A stretch of DNA of 64,000 nt from Sporomusa malonica (GCF_900176355.1 NZ_FWXI01000018.1:1-64000); one strand, 5' to 3'. Shown: positions 44,408 to 53,132, numbered from the stretch's first letter. Translations and numbers: made by a program. Notes: generated by a model from the sequence alone, not told the origin.

Positions 44408-44950
44408 CTATCTGGCTGCAGCTTGCTGGCCAGCGGCAAGAGCCTTATGTATTTCACTGGCTGTCATAACCAGCCTGTTTTTATCGATATACCAGGGACT
44501 GCGGGCTACTACCTGAAAAACAATGTCAATTGGCATATCAACCATGTCTTTAAGTGCAGCAGCAATATCACCGTTTTTTGCTGTGAATTTGACTGTCAAA
44601 ATAATAGATCCGCCAGTATTCTTAGGAACAATATATGCCTCCCAATAGCCGTCATTGCGATCAGCGCTATCAAGCGTCAGACGCGCATCGGTGTCTACAG
44701 CGTCAAACTGTTCATAAGGCAAAAAGTGGCGAGGAAAAACATCCATGAGAGTACCATCCTGTGTGCCATTATTGATAAATGGCACTACGGTCCGAAAGGT
44801 CGCAGCATCTTTGGTTATCTCGGCAAGAGTAAAATCAGTACGTTGGTCAACAATAAATTGGAAATGAGCATCTCCCTGGTTGACAATATACAGCCATATA
44901 CCAACAGCTGCGCCTACCACAAGAATAAGTAAAACAGCTAAAAATTCCAC
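44408..44950 (-). CDS. Membrane-anchored protein of unknown function
   Basis: A 180-residue protein with one N-terminal membrane helix ([20 protein letters not shown]) and a beta-rich outer part ending in an alanine-rich tail. I start it at GTG 44950 because GGAGG is 7 bases upstream; the longer frame adds residues of no known family. It is encoded between murI and the CofE-like gene on the same strand. I do not recognise a family. Confidence 0.7.
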   Translation of the reverse strand: MEFLAVLLILVVGAAVGIWLYIVNQGDAHFQFIVDQRTDFTLAEITKDAATFRTVVPFINNGTQDGTLMDVFPRHFLPYEQFDAVDTDARLTLDSADRNDGYWEAYIVPKNTGGSIILTVKFTAKNGDIAAALKDMVDMPIDIVFQVVARSPWYIDKNRLVMTASEIHKALAAGQQAAAR

Positions 44951-44995
44951 ACTACTGCCTCCGTATCTGGGTATCGACACCCGAAACCCTATAAA

Positions 44996-45826
44996 TTATA
45001 CTTTTGTACAATAATCTTGTAAGTTAACTAACTCAAACTTAGGAGCCAACTCCCGCGTCCTCGGGAAATCTATGGCACAAGCCGCCACTCGCTCTGCCCT
45101 CGGTAGATCTGCGGAAAAGCATATTCGTGATTTTCCTTGCGCACGCGTAGACAACTTGTCATGATGAGCAAGTGTAGTCCGCGCCTCGGCTGCCGTTTCT
45201 CTGGCAGGATCAACAAGGACAACATCTGGCCCCATGATATCCCGGATGAGCGGACTAATAAACGGGTAATGGGTGCAACCTAATATTAATGCATCAATAT
45301 CGCTGTCTTTGAGCGGCTTGAGATACTCCCAAGCTGCTGCTTCAATCTCAGGACCGAATAGTTTCTCCTGCTCAATGAGCGGCACAAACTTCTGACAGGC
45401 CTGGGGAAAAACGACTGCAGATGGGTCCTCAGCCTTAATGGCCTTGGCGTGCTTCCCGCTGTTGATGGTGGCCTCGGTGGCAATAACACCGATCCGCTTA
45501 CTTCGACTGGCATGAAGCGCGGCGCTAGCGCCATTGTTCACCCCGATTAACAAAAACGGAAACTCTGTCTTTGCCTGTTCCAGGCCAAGAGCTGTCATAG
45601 TATTGCAGGCCGTTATCGCCATTTTGACTTTTTGCTCAGAAAAGAAGGTCAGTATCTCGTGCAGGAACCGCAAAATTTCGGCTGGCGGTCGGGAGCCATA
45701 AGGGGTACGGGCAGTATCGCCAAAATATATAATATCTTCGCCTGGCAGTAAGCTTAAGACCTCTTTGACAACCGTAAGCCCGCCCAGTCCGGAATCAAAA
45801 ATCCCGATTGGCGCATTATCTCCCAT
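44996..45826 (-). CDS. murI: Glutamate racemase
   Basis: A 276-residue enzyme that makes D-glutamate for peptidoglycan. The N-terminal IGIFDSGLGGLTVVKE carries the catalytic aspartate-serine region, and the two catalytic cysteines are in MAITACNTMTALG and ALILGCTHYPFI. AGGAGG lies 8 bases before ATG 45826; the frame extension to 45865 is not needed. Confidence 0.96.
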   Translation of the reverse strand: MGDNAPIGIFDSGLGGLTVVKEVLSLLPGEDIIYFGDTARTPYGSRPPAEILRFLHEILTFFSEQKVKMAITACNTMTALGLEQAKTEFPFLLIGVNNGASAALHASRSKRIGVIATEATINSGKHAKAIKAEDPSAVVFPQACQKFVPLIEQEKLFGPEIEAAAWEYLKPLKDSDIDALILGCTHYPFISPLIRDIMGPDVVLVDPARETAAEARTTLAHHDKLSTRAQGKSRICFSADLPRAERVAACAIDFPRTRELAPKFELVNLQDYCTKV

Positions 45827-45903
45827 GACGCCACCTCCTATCAATTTATTCTCTCTTGGCGCCATATATAATATGCAAAAGGCAAACTTGCTGCCAAGCT
45901 TGT

Positions 45904-46320
45904 CTAGTAACAGTTCGCATTAGATAGCGGGCTGCTTAATTTGGAAAAATAGTTGTCAGGCAAACGAATAATTTTCCCCTGCTTATTAGTAAATGCATTT
46001 TGCGTACGTCCAGTAGCCAGAAGAACGCCATCATGCTCCCGCAATACCCTGTAAGTAAAAACCATCTTTACCTTTGATACTTCAGTCAGGACAGCTTCAA
46101 TCAGAATATAGTCATCAAACTTAGCTGACATACGGTACTTACAATCAACATCGGTAATCGGAAATACAATATCCTCAGCCATTAGATCATTGAGAAGAAC
46201 CCCGACCTGCCGCAAATACTCCACTCTGGCCATCTCAAACCAACGAAAGTAATTGGAATGGTGCACCACCCCCATCATATCGGTTTCAACAAATCTTACT
46301 TTTTCTCGTACTGTAATCAT
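45904..46320 (-). CDS. YbgC/FadM-type acyl-CoA thioesterase
   Basis: A 138-residue hotdog-fold thioesterase (4HBT). The active-site region reads VETDMMGVVHHSNYFRWFE, close to the family DTDxxGVVYHxxY pattern. It should hydrolyse short acyl-CoAs. AGGATAGG lies before the start. It is the first gene of a minus-strand group with murI. Confidence 0.88.
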   Translation of the reverse strand: MITVREKVRFVETDMMGVVHHSNYFRWFEMARVEYLRQVGVLLNDLMAEDIVFPITDVDCKYRMSAKFDDYILIEAVLTEVSKVKMVFTYRVLREHDGVLLATGRTQNAFTNKQGKIIRLPDNYFSKLSSPLSNANCY

Positions 46321-46357
46321 ATCAGCCTATCCTATTCCCAATATTTGTTCAATATAA

Positions 46358-46450
46358 AGAAAGCACGGCTTGCGCCGAGCCTTTGGCGAAAGCGGAAGTC
46401 GATGCTGCCCTTATCCAGACGGAAAGTTATACTTTCTAACAGGATGAAAA
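46358..46450 (+). repeat. Dispersed intergenic repeat family A, copy 3
   Basis: It reads aaagcacggcttgcgccgag, then ggcgaaagcggaagtcgatg, ctgcccttatccag and ggaaagttatactttc, and matches copies at 12461-12567 and 27691-27785. It lies upstream of the thioesterase gene. Confidence 0.8.
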
Positions 46451-46569
46451 AAAGCACGCTATCAGCATGCTGGTAGAAGAATTCACTTATATATTGTACT
46501 TTTATTGGGCATTTTTGTCAATGCCGGATTAGTCTCTAGTTGGGTAAACTAATACCGGAGGTGAAGATC

Positions 46570-46704
46570 ATGGCAATTATAAAACAAGATATTAAACATG
46601 GTTTTGATTCGAAAAAAGTCACATTTGGTGACCCCAATATTATTTCCAATCGTACCAGCGAGCGAGACAAAAACGTGCAAACCAAACCATTACGGCCGAA
46701 ATAA
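46570..46704 (+). CDS. Small hypothetical protein (44 residues)
   Basis: GGAGGTG lies 6 bases before the ATG. The product starts MAIIKQDIKHGFDSKKVTFG and ends KPLRPK; it is basic and has no membrane helix. The strong ribosome binding site and the next small gene 36 bases downstream favour a real gene. The function is unknown. Confidence 0.55.
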   Translation: MAIIKQDIKHGFDSKKVTFGDPNIISNRTSERDKNVQTKPLRPK

Positions 46705-46739
46705 TGGTTAACCAACACTCTGTTTAAAGGAGCAAAGTT

Positions 46740-46973
46740 ATGACAACATACCGAGTTATTATTGACGGCCAGGAAAAAAGGGAGCATATAGTAGCAAGCA
46801 ACTATGCAGATGCCTATTTTGATGTTGCCAGCACTATGCCATTGACCTACCAAACTGATGTTAAGCTGGTACCGGTTGAAGAAGGTGATGGTATTCATTC
46901 CGTTCACCAGCACTTACATGACATTCCTGGTGTAAAACAAAACCAGAACGTTTACGATTCCTTATCAGAATAG
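46740..46973 (+). CDS. Small hypothetical protein (77 residues)
   Basis: A soluble, acidic protein (TTYRVIIDGQEKREHIVASN at the N-terminus) with no recognised domain. AAAGGAG is 6 bases upstream. It is followed 8 bases later by an 18-bp perfect terminator stem and so ends a two-gene unit with the 44-residue protein. Confidence 0.65.
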   Translation: MTTYRVIIDGQEKREHIVASNYADAYFDVASTMPLTYQTDVKLVPVEEGDGIHSVHQHLHDIPGVKQNQNVYDSLSE

Positions 46974-46981
46974 CAACTATT

Positions 46982-47029
46982 GGTGGCCATGGCTTTTCCT
47001 AAGAGTGGGAAAAGCCATGGCCACCTTTA
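46982..47029 (+). terminator. Strong terminator with an 18-bp perfect stem
   Basis: GGTGGCCATGGCTTTTCC pairs completely with its inverted copy (47008-47025) around TAAGAGTG, followed by a short T stretch. Confidence 0.8.
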
Positions 47030-47108
47030 CCAAATCTACTTGACGCAGAACAGCTAATCCTATATAATTCTAATTGAGAATAATATTCATTTGCAAAGAG
47101 GTGATTAA

Positions 47109-47393
47109 ATGTCAGTATTTATTGTAGGCGCCGATGTTCTGGGCAATATACCATCTAATCTAACGAAAGCAGGCGTGAAGTCCTTACAGCATTTTAAAGG
47201 ACGCAAACGGGTTACTGAAGACATCCAAATACCCCCTAACACTGATCTGGTCTTAGTCATTACCGATTACATATCTCATAACATCGCCGAGATCATCAGA
47301 CGTAAAGCCAAAGAAGCCTGTCTACCGGTTGTCTTCTCAAAGCGCTCCTGGAGCCACTTACAAGAAAAAATACAGCCTTATATCTCAAAATAG
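47109..47393 (+). CDS. DUF2325 domain protein
   Basis: A 94-residue protein that covers the whole DUF2325 domain: 'SVFIVGADVLGNIPSNLTKAG' start, DLVLVITDYISHNIAEIIRRKA in the middle and 'LPVVFSKRSWSHL' at the end. GAGGTG precedes the start. Family members are found in many anaerobes; their role is unknown. A hairpin terminator follows at 47411-47434. Confidence 0.85.
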   Translation: MSVFIVGADVLGNIPSNLTKAGVKSLQHFKGRKRVTEDIQIPPNTDLVLVITDYISHNIAEIIRRKAKEACLPVVFSKRSWSHLQEKIQPYISK

Positions 47394-47410
47394 ACTTATC
47401 CAAGAAGAAA

Positions 47411-47434
47411 CCCCTTGCCAAATTTAGCAAGGGG
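47411..47434 (+). terminator. Terminator after the DUF2325 gene
   Basis: CCCCTTGC and GCAAGGGG pair around CAAATTTA, 17 bases after the stop. The T-run is poor. Confidence 0.6.
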
Positions 47435-47588
47435 CTATGAATTGGAATGTATGTTAAACGAAAGGAGAAGAGAGAATAGCATTGCTGCCTTTCTTACCTC
47501 AATATTACAATAGTCGCCAAAACTTGTCAATAACAATTATCTGCAAGTATTGTTTGTTTTTAAATTATTTGTCATACTCTTTAGAATA

Positions 47589-47630
47589 AAAGACTAGATA
47601 AATCTTAGGGCTTATCTAGTCTTTTTTATT
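47589..47630 (-). terminator. Terminator of the DUF1858/GTPase/ATPase cassette
   Basis: AAGACTAGATAA and TTATCTAGTCTT pair around ATCTTAGGGC, with T-rich or A-rich runs on both sides, so it can act in both directions. It is 25 bases beyond the ATPase stop. Confidence 0.75.
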
Positions 47631-47652
47631 TTGGCGCGCCCGACAGAAATCA

Positions 47653-48672
47653 TCAGATTGTTTCCTCCAATTCGCCTAAAATATTATCAATGCGTCCACC
47701 ACTGCGTAATATTTCCCGAATTGACAGCATTTTTTGATCTATTTTAGTCAATGTGATTAGATTTTCCCGTTCTTTCTCAGACGTTTCAATAACCCTACTG
47801 ATACCACCATTTTTTATAACAATTCGTTTATCCCCCATTAATGCCAATATGGGGTCATGGGTTGCCATTAATACTATTTTTTGTTTATCAATCAATAGCC
47901 TTAGGGCATTTTGGCGATCAATACCCGCATTTTCTATTTCATCAATCAATACAATAGGTGATGAACTTAGGTAGGCCGTATCGGCAATCATCAAAGCCCG
48001 GGACTGACCTCCACTTAGTGATGTGACAGGTGTGTCTGGGGTAAATTGTTCCCCTGCTAATTCATTTGCTTTTGCGATAATATTACTGGTTACTTCTTCG
48101 ATATTCTCTAGCATCCTACTCTCCGCGTGCATACTAACAAATTCTTCTACTGTTAGATCCATAATAAAATTCATATTTTGGGAAAGCTGGGCCACTAGCT
48201 TATGCTCAACAGAAAACCGGCATTTCAGATCAGGGAGCTGTCCGTTTATCAGTATTTTGCGATTCGTAGGTGTATCTTTTTGTGCCACCCACTCAATATC
48301 TGCCAGTAATCTGCTCTTACCGGAACCAGTAGGTCCTACAATGCAGACAATTTCCCCAGCATGTATCGTCAATTCTATGTCTTCCGCTGTGCCACGCTTA
48401 TCGTTACCGCCAACGATAGTAATCGATTCAATTTTGATCTTTTCCTCTTGTAATTTTTCCATTTGCAGCATAAAAACAAGAAACTGGTCAAGCAACTCTT
48501 GGCGTCCTATCCCTAAATCCTGTAGAGTATCTTCCTCTATCGCAGCAAAAAATTCCCTAACAAAACACTCCTCACTTTGCTGAAGATTCGGTAGTGACAA
48601 GAAAAAATCCAGCGCATACGGATAAGAATTAAACAATTGCTTTAATGTCATTACAGCCAGATTATCCCACAT
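47653..48672 (-). CDS. ABC-type ATPase with N-terminal DUF1858-like segment, no permease nearby
   Basis: A 339-residue protein. Residues about 8-32 read MTLKQLFNSYPYALDFFLSL, a pattern like the DUF1858 domain of the first cassette gene. The ATPase (about 80-310) has Walker A IVGPTGSGKSRLLAD, signature VTSLSGGQSRALMIAD, Walker B SPIVLIDEIENAG and switch histidine LMATHDPI. GGAAGGTGGGAG precedes ATG 48672. The C-terminal 40 residues are helical. No membrane partner is encoded in the cassette, which suggests a soluble ATPase function or a partner elsewhere. Confidence 0.85.
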   Translation of the reverse strand: MWDNLAVMTLKQLFNSYPYALDFFLSLPNLQQSEECFVREFFAAIEEDTLQDLGIGRQELLDQFLVFMLQMEKLQEEKIKIESITIVGGNDKRGTAEDIELTIHAGEIVCIVGPTGSGKSRLLADIEWVAQKDTPTNRKILINGQLPDLKCRFSVEHKLVAQLSQNMNFIMDLTVEEFVSMHAESRMLENIEEVTSNIIAKANELAGEQFTPDTPVTSLSGGQSRALMIADTAYLSSSPIVLIDEIENAGIDRQNALRLLIDKQKIVLMATHDPILALMGDKRIVIKNGGISRVIETSEKERENLITLTKIDQKMLSIREILRSGGRIDNILGELEETI

Positions 48673-48718
48673 GGCACTCCCACCTTCCTATACATAACAG
48701 CGCGATGATATTATCAAT

Positions 48719-49405
48719 TTAGCCAAGATCCATTTTGCGAACATTTCCCATTTGGAAATCTTGCCCTATACGGGTTTGTCCCAAACAGTAAGAACAGGTA
48801 GCAGCCGGCATCGAAAACCTTAACTGATAATCGGTCAGACGCTCCAAGCTCTGAGCAGTTTTAAATAATTGACCAACCTCCCTAGCTCCTTGACCAGTAA
48901 TACCATTGACATGAACAATCATGGCACCTGGATTTGCCTGCTTCACCCGAAAGGCGAACACCTCTCGTTCAGCCTGGGAAACGATATCGCCTTTCGTTAT
49001 AATGACAATATCGGCTAGTTTCAGCATAGGTCCGACTTTTCTCGGGGTATTGACCCCGCTCAAATTGTCAATAACACATACTGCCATGACATTACGAATA
49101 TGAGGAGAACACCGATTACATAAACCTGCACTCTCACTAATTAACATATCTAAATTGTTTTTTTGCGCCCAGGCTAGACAATCCTGAACATTGCTCACAA
49201 AAAAATGATCTGGACAAAGATTTCCCGACAGACCAATCTTTACCTCGATACCTTTTTTTTGATATAGAACCTGATCCTGGGTAGACAAACAATCAAACTT
49301 TACCACACCCACATTGAGTTTATCTTCCTGAAGAGCTTCGATAATCTTTAATAGTACTGAGGTTTTACCTGCCGAAGGCGGTCCGGCAACAGTAATTAAC
49401 TGCAT
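48719..49405 (-). CDS. SIMIBI-type GTPase, Cys-rich (HypB/UreG/CooC-like)
   Basis: A 228-residue P-loop protein with Walker A TVAGPPSAGKTSVLLK, base-specificity motif VIITKGDIVS and a switch region ISESAGLC. Cysteines appear as LCNRCSPH in the middle and CSYCLGQTRIG near the end, suggesting metal or cluster binding, as in nickel-insertase GTPases. GGAGG precedes the ATG. It overlaps the binding-protein gene by 10 bases and is followed by the ATPase after 46. No nickel enzyme lies nearby, so the client is unknown. Confidence 0.8.
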   Translation of the reverse strand: MQLITVAGPPSAGKTSVLLKIIEALQEDKLNVGVVKFDCLSTQDQVLYQKKGIEVKIGLSGNLCPDHFFVSNVQDCLAWAQKNNLDMLISESAGLCNRCSPHIRNVMAVCVIDNLSGVNTPRKVGPMLKLADIVIITKGDIVSQAEREVFAFRVKQANPGAMIVHVNGITGQGAREVGQLFKTAQSLERLTDYQLRFSMPAATCSYCLGQTRIGQDFQMGNVRKMDLG

Positions 49406-50634
49406 CCTTCTTTTCCTCCAGCACGATATACACTCATAAATGTATCATTCATTGTATTCACTAGATATTCAATATCATTGTTTTTAATAAAATCCCAGCC
49501 TAGCCATTTTAACCTTACATGTTCAGGAAGATTCACCTTCACCTCAGCATGGACTGCTGGAAAATAAGCATCTGCACAAATACGGGCAATTTGGGAACCT
49601 GTCAGATAATCTGCTAATTCATGCAGTTCTTGCATTTTATCAGCTTTTATCAACACAGAAACAGGATATGCTAAAATACCTTCTTCCGGCCAAACTATCG
49701 TTATATGTTCAGACTCTTTCATTGTTTTGTAAAAGAAGTAGGGCATAATATGGATGGGCGGCACATCCTTACGGTTACTGGTAAGCTCTTTTACCATTTG
49801 TGCCGGATGGAGCCCACACTTTACTGATCGTCCTAATTGCTCCACTCCCACTACTCCAAAATCTTTATAATAGTTAAGCTGTACCACATCACAGAAAATG
49901 TCACCATGCCCACGCATCACTACTTTTTTTTCATATTCAGGTCTTAATAAATCGCCCCACGTCTGGGGCATCGGAATGCTTCCTAAGCGATTTTTATCTA
50001 CTACCATGACTAGAACATTTGCCCCAATAACAGTAAAATGTCCATCTGGATCGATCATTCCAGCCTCAGCAAAATGAGAATTCACCGGGCGATTGATCAC
50101 GTCAGCAAAAACTCCTTTGGTAACAAATCGCTCCATGAAATTTTTATAAAAGAAACTATATCCCACAGTCATGATGATATCTGGGATTTCATCTGGCCCT
50201 TCAAAATGCTCTAAATAATCTTCGTAATCGAGATGCTCGTTAAAGAAGGATTCGATACAATAATTTAGCGGGAGATTTTTTTCTTCCCGCAAATAATCCA
50301 GAAAAAGCTTTAATTCACTCTGCATGGGAACTTTTAACGGACAAGGTAGCAAGGACAGCATATTCAAATGTTCTGAGCTATTATCAAGTACTGTAGTCTC
50401 TAGGTTTTTGTATCGCTCTTTTTCCGCAATTTTTTCTTCCAATAACACTATAAATGATCCCAGATTTATTCCCTTACTCTTTAAAGCAGTTTTCAATTTT
50501 AAAACCACACCCAATTGCTTTATGACTGTATCGTCAGCAAAAATAGAGAAGCCATTATTAATGAATACCTCTCGCGTTTCAGGGTAAGTCGTAATAATTT
50601 CAGCAATTGTCATAGTAGGTTGTATCAATTCCAT
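49396..50634 (-). CDS. Cytoplasmic solute-binding-like protein with N-terminal DUF1858 domain
   Basis: A 412-residue protein from ATG 50634 (GGGAGGG 7 bases upstream). Residues about 5-65 form a DUF1858 domain (MTIAEIITTYPETREVFINN). The rest resembles type II periplasmic binding proteins of the Fe3+/spermidine class: DEIPDIIMTVGYSFFYKNFME, PQTWGDLLRPEYEKKVVMRG and PEEGILAYPVSVLIKA. No signal peptide or lipobox is present, so it should stay in the cytoplasm. It begins an operon with a GTPase and an ABC ATPase. The ligand is unknown. Confidence 0.82.
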   Translation of the reverse strand: MELIQPTMTIAEIITTYPETREVFINNGFSIFADDTVIKQLGVVLKLKTALKSKGINLGSFIVLLEEKIAEKERYKNLETTVLDNSSEHLNMLSLLPCPLKVPMQSELKLFLDYLREEKNLPLNYCIESFFNEHLDYEDYLEHFEGPDEIPDIIMTVGYSFFYKNFMERFVTKGVFADVINRPVNSHFAEAGMIDPDGHFTVIGANVLVMVVDKNRLGSIPMPQTWGDLLRPEYEKKVVMRGHGDIFCDVVQLNYYKDFGVVGVEQLGRSVKCGLHPAQMVKELTSNRKDVPPIHIMPYFFYKTMKESEHITIVWPEEGILAYPVSVLIKADKMQELHELADYLTGSQIARICADAYFPAVHAEVKVNLPEHVRLKWLGWDFIKNNDIEYLVNTMNDTFMSVYRAGGKEGCS

Positions 50635-50718
50635 ACTTTTCCCTCCCTCAATAATATTCCCAGCATTTTTATCAACCATTATTTCTAATCATAGCTAGTT
50701 TAATTCGCTAAAAATAAA

Positions 50719-50757
50719 AACCGACTTGAAGCGTATAAATACACCTCAGCCGGTACG
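50719..50757 (-). terminator. Hairpin with T-run in the leader before the cassette
   Basis: On the minus strand ACCGGCTGAGGTGTAT folds back on ATACGCTTCAAGTCGGT and is followed by TTTTTATTTTTA. It can end the upstream GGDEF-EAL transcript, or attenuate a transcript from the promoter at 50798-50826 that enters the cassette. Confidence 0.7.
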
Positions 50758-50797
50758 TCATTGTACACAAAAGTATTTATTAGAATTATATCTTTTC

Positions 50798-50826
50798 ATT
50801 ATACATAGATATTATATTGCCTTCAA
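50798..50826 (-). promoter_or_regulatory. Candidate promoter of the DUF1858/GTPase/ATPase cassette
   Basis: On the minus strand TTGAAG (50821-50826) and TATAAT (50798-50803) are separated by exactly 17 bases. Transcription would begin near 50790, before the hairpin at 50719-50757. Confidence 0.55.
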
Positions 50827-50888
50827 TACATTTATTGCATAATTAGGTTTACCCTCTCAATAAACTCCCTGATGTTATTTTTGTGAAC

Positions 50889-53132
50889 TCATGTAAGTTT
50901 ATCATCTATAGGAAATATATATGGCGCAGGCTTTCCAATATAATAACCTTGAAACTCGTCTATACCAATATTTCTTGCAGCATTATAGATATCTTCTGAA
51001 CTAACAAATTCGGCTATTGTTTTTATATTAAGCTGCTTTGCAAAGTGGACGATGGTCTTGACAATAGCCAATGCTGATGGACTGTCAACAATCTCCTTAA
51101 TGAGCGAACCATCGATTTTTAAATAATCTGCCCCCATTGTAAGGATATAGGCAAAATTAGAATAACCACTGCCAAAATCATCAATAGCAATCTTGGCATT
51201 GTATTTTTGTACTTCCTTAACAAACAAGGAAAGTTCAAAAGGATCTTCAAATTCTTCTGATTCCACGAATTCAAAAGTTACTCGATTAGCCAAATTGGAG
51301 GTCGAAAGTAATTTTATAATTAAAGTTTTTACTTTAGCATCTGAAATATCAGCAGCACTCAAATTAATAGAAAAGTCAATGCTTTTATTAGAAAAATATA
51401 TAAAAGCCTTTTTTATAATGACTTCTGTCAAGCGTGGATAAAGCCTGGTCTTTTTTATAATTGACAAAAAGCAACTTGGCAAAATCACAGTTCCATCTCT
51501 AGAGAGCATTCGAACAAGGACTTCATATTTAGTAGGCATGCTACTAACCAGGTTCATGATCGGTTGATAATAAAGGATAATACGGTCTTCCCTAATAGCA
51601 TCTTGTACTTCTTGAACCCAAAATAAGTTATTTTGATAATCCTTCTTTATTGGCAATTCATCATTATAGACTTGAATCCGAAGATTATGCTGCCGCGCAT
51701 ACTGCAATGCCATCTGTGCCTTTTCCAGTGGATTATCAGATGTCAAAGCAATGCCAAAAGTCACGAAAGGATGATGTACTTGTCCGAGAATTTCAAAATC
51801 TGTTTTCTCAATACCCTCATATGCAGAAACAGCCCATTCATTTAACAAAACTCCCTGACTATCTCCTAAGACAGCATATTCATCTCCCGCCAGTCGGTAA
51901 ATAGTATAACTATAAGGTTTCGCCAATTCCACAATCTTTTTAGCAACATCTCGTATTAAACTGTCTCCAGCCTGGTACCCATAAAACTCATTTATTGCGC
52001 GAAAATTTTCCACATTAATAATGACTAAGCAAGGATTTTTCATCTGTCCTAAGTCGTGTAAAAGCTGAAATCGGTTGGGTAATGCAGTAAGATAATCCGT
52101 ATATAACATGTTTTGCAATTCTATATTTATTAATTGTAACGACTGCAGTAGCTTTTCATTCTCCATTAAGGAAAGTCCTTGCCTAATGCCGATCATAATG
52201 ATACAAAACAATACGCCAATTGATAATGAATTAATTTCACCTAATTCCCAAGATAATATCACAAGTAAAACGACTACAAATATATATGAAATAGAAAGGG
52301 GAAATAAATCTGAGGTTAAATTTCCCGCTATGGCTGTTCCTTTCTTGATCGCTACATTATCCAGATGAACAATAGCAGCTAAGGCAAGAGACAATCTGCC
52401 TATACCCCATAATAGATAAACCCAGCTGACTAAATAATCCGCTTGGATTACGATGAAATATAAATACGCTATATCAGAAATGATAAATAATGTATAGGAC
52501 AGTAAAAATAAATTAAGAACTGATTTACTAAACCATATAGAACTGGAATAAAATTTTATAATTCCATTTATAATCCCGAGATAAACAATTAGATATGCTA
52601 AATAGATTGGAAAAGATGCTGGCAACGCATAAGAATAAAAATCGAAATAACTCGTTAAATATCTACTACTTATACTGTAGATAATAACTACGAGCAGTAT
52701 AATATCAACTACCAATTTAAAGCATGTATAGACTCCTCTTCTTCGCCAGACAATTGAAATAAATGCTGCAATAGTTAAAATCAGTGAAAGAGAATAAAGT
52801 AGATCAACACAACAATTCGGCGGAGGAATGTTAAGTATATATTGAGAATAACCTAATATCAGCTCTCCACAAATAAAACTAATATATCCTAAAAATAAAA
52901 GAGCCCAAAATGGCTTATCTGATGTAGTGTTTTTATAAGTCCGATACAATGAAAAGTTAACACTCAATGTGCTTACAAAAAGCAGCACTGCAATCCCTGA
53001 TTCCTTAACCTTCTCATTCCCTTGAGAAAAAATAATCCATAAAAAAAATATAACAATATAAAAAATTATAAATGCAAATAACGATTTATTTCCTACTTCG
53101 AATATCCCTTGTCGCCTATCCTCTAGATTCAT
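50889..53132 (-). CDS. Membrane GGDEF-EAL protein, probably a c-di-GMP phosphodiesterase
   Basis: A 747-residue protein. About ten membrane helices occupy residues 15-320. A GGDEF domain (about 345-490) has the altered site LAGDEYAVLG in place of GGDEF, so cyclase activity is doubtful. The EAL domain (about 505-745) keeps YEVLVRMLSR, NLSAADIS, TFEFVESEEF, IAIDDFGSGYSNF, YLKIDGSLI, IAEFVSSEDI and FQGYYIGKP. GGAGG precedes ATG 53132. A c-di-GMP-I riboswitch and terminator lie in its leader, so expression should respond to its own substrate. Confidence 0.9.
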   Translation of the reverse strand: MNLEDRRQGIFEVGNKSLFAFIIFYIVIFFLWIIFSQGNEKVKESGIAVLLFVSTLSVNFSLYRTYKNTTSDKPFWALLFLGYISFICGELILGYSQYILNIPPPNCCVDLLYSLSLILTIAAFISIVWRRRGVYTCFKLVVDIILLVVIIYSISSRYLTSYFDFYSYALPASFPIYLAYLIVYLGIINGIIKFYSSSIWFSKSVLNLFLLSYTLFIISDIAYLYFIVIQADYLVSWVYLLWGIGRLSLALAAIVHLDNVAIKKGTAIAGNLTSDLFPLSISYIFVVVLLVILSWELGEINSLSIGVLFCIIMIGIRQGLSLMENEKLLQSLQLINIELQNMLYTDYLTALPNRFQLLHDLGQMKNPCLVIINVENFRAINEFYGYQAGDSLIRDVAKKIVELAKPYSYTIYRLAGDEYAVLGDSQGVLLNEWAVSAYEGIEKTDFEILGQVHHPFVTFGIALTSDNPLEKAQMALQYARQHNLRIQVYNDELPIKKDYQNNLFWVQEVQDAIREDRIILYYQPIMNLVSSMPTKYEVLVRMLSRDGTVILPSCFLSIIKKTRLYPRLTEVIIKKAFIYFSNKSIDFSINLSAADISDAKVKTLIIKLLSTSNLANRVTFEFVESEEFEDPFELSLFVKEVQKYNAKIAIDDFGSGYSNFAYILTMGADYLKIDGSLIKEIVDSPSALAIVKTIVHFAKQLNIKTIAEFVSSEDIYNAARNIGIDEFQGYYIGKPAPYIFPIDDKLT

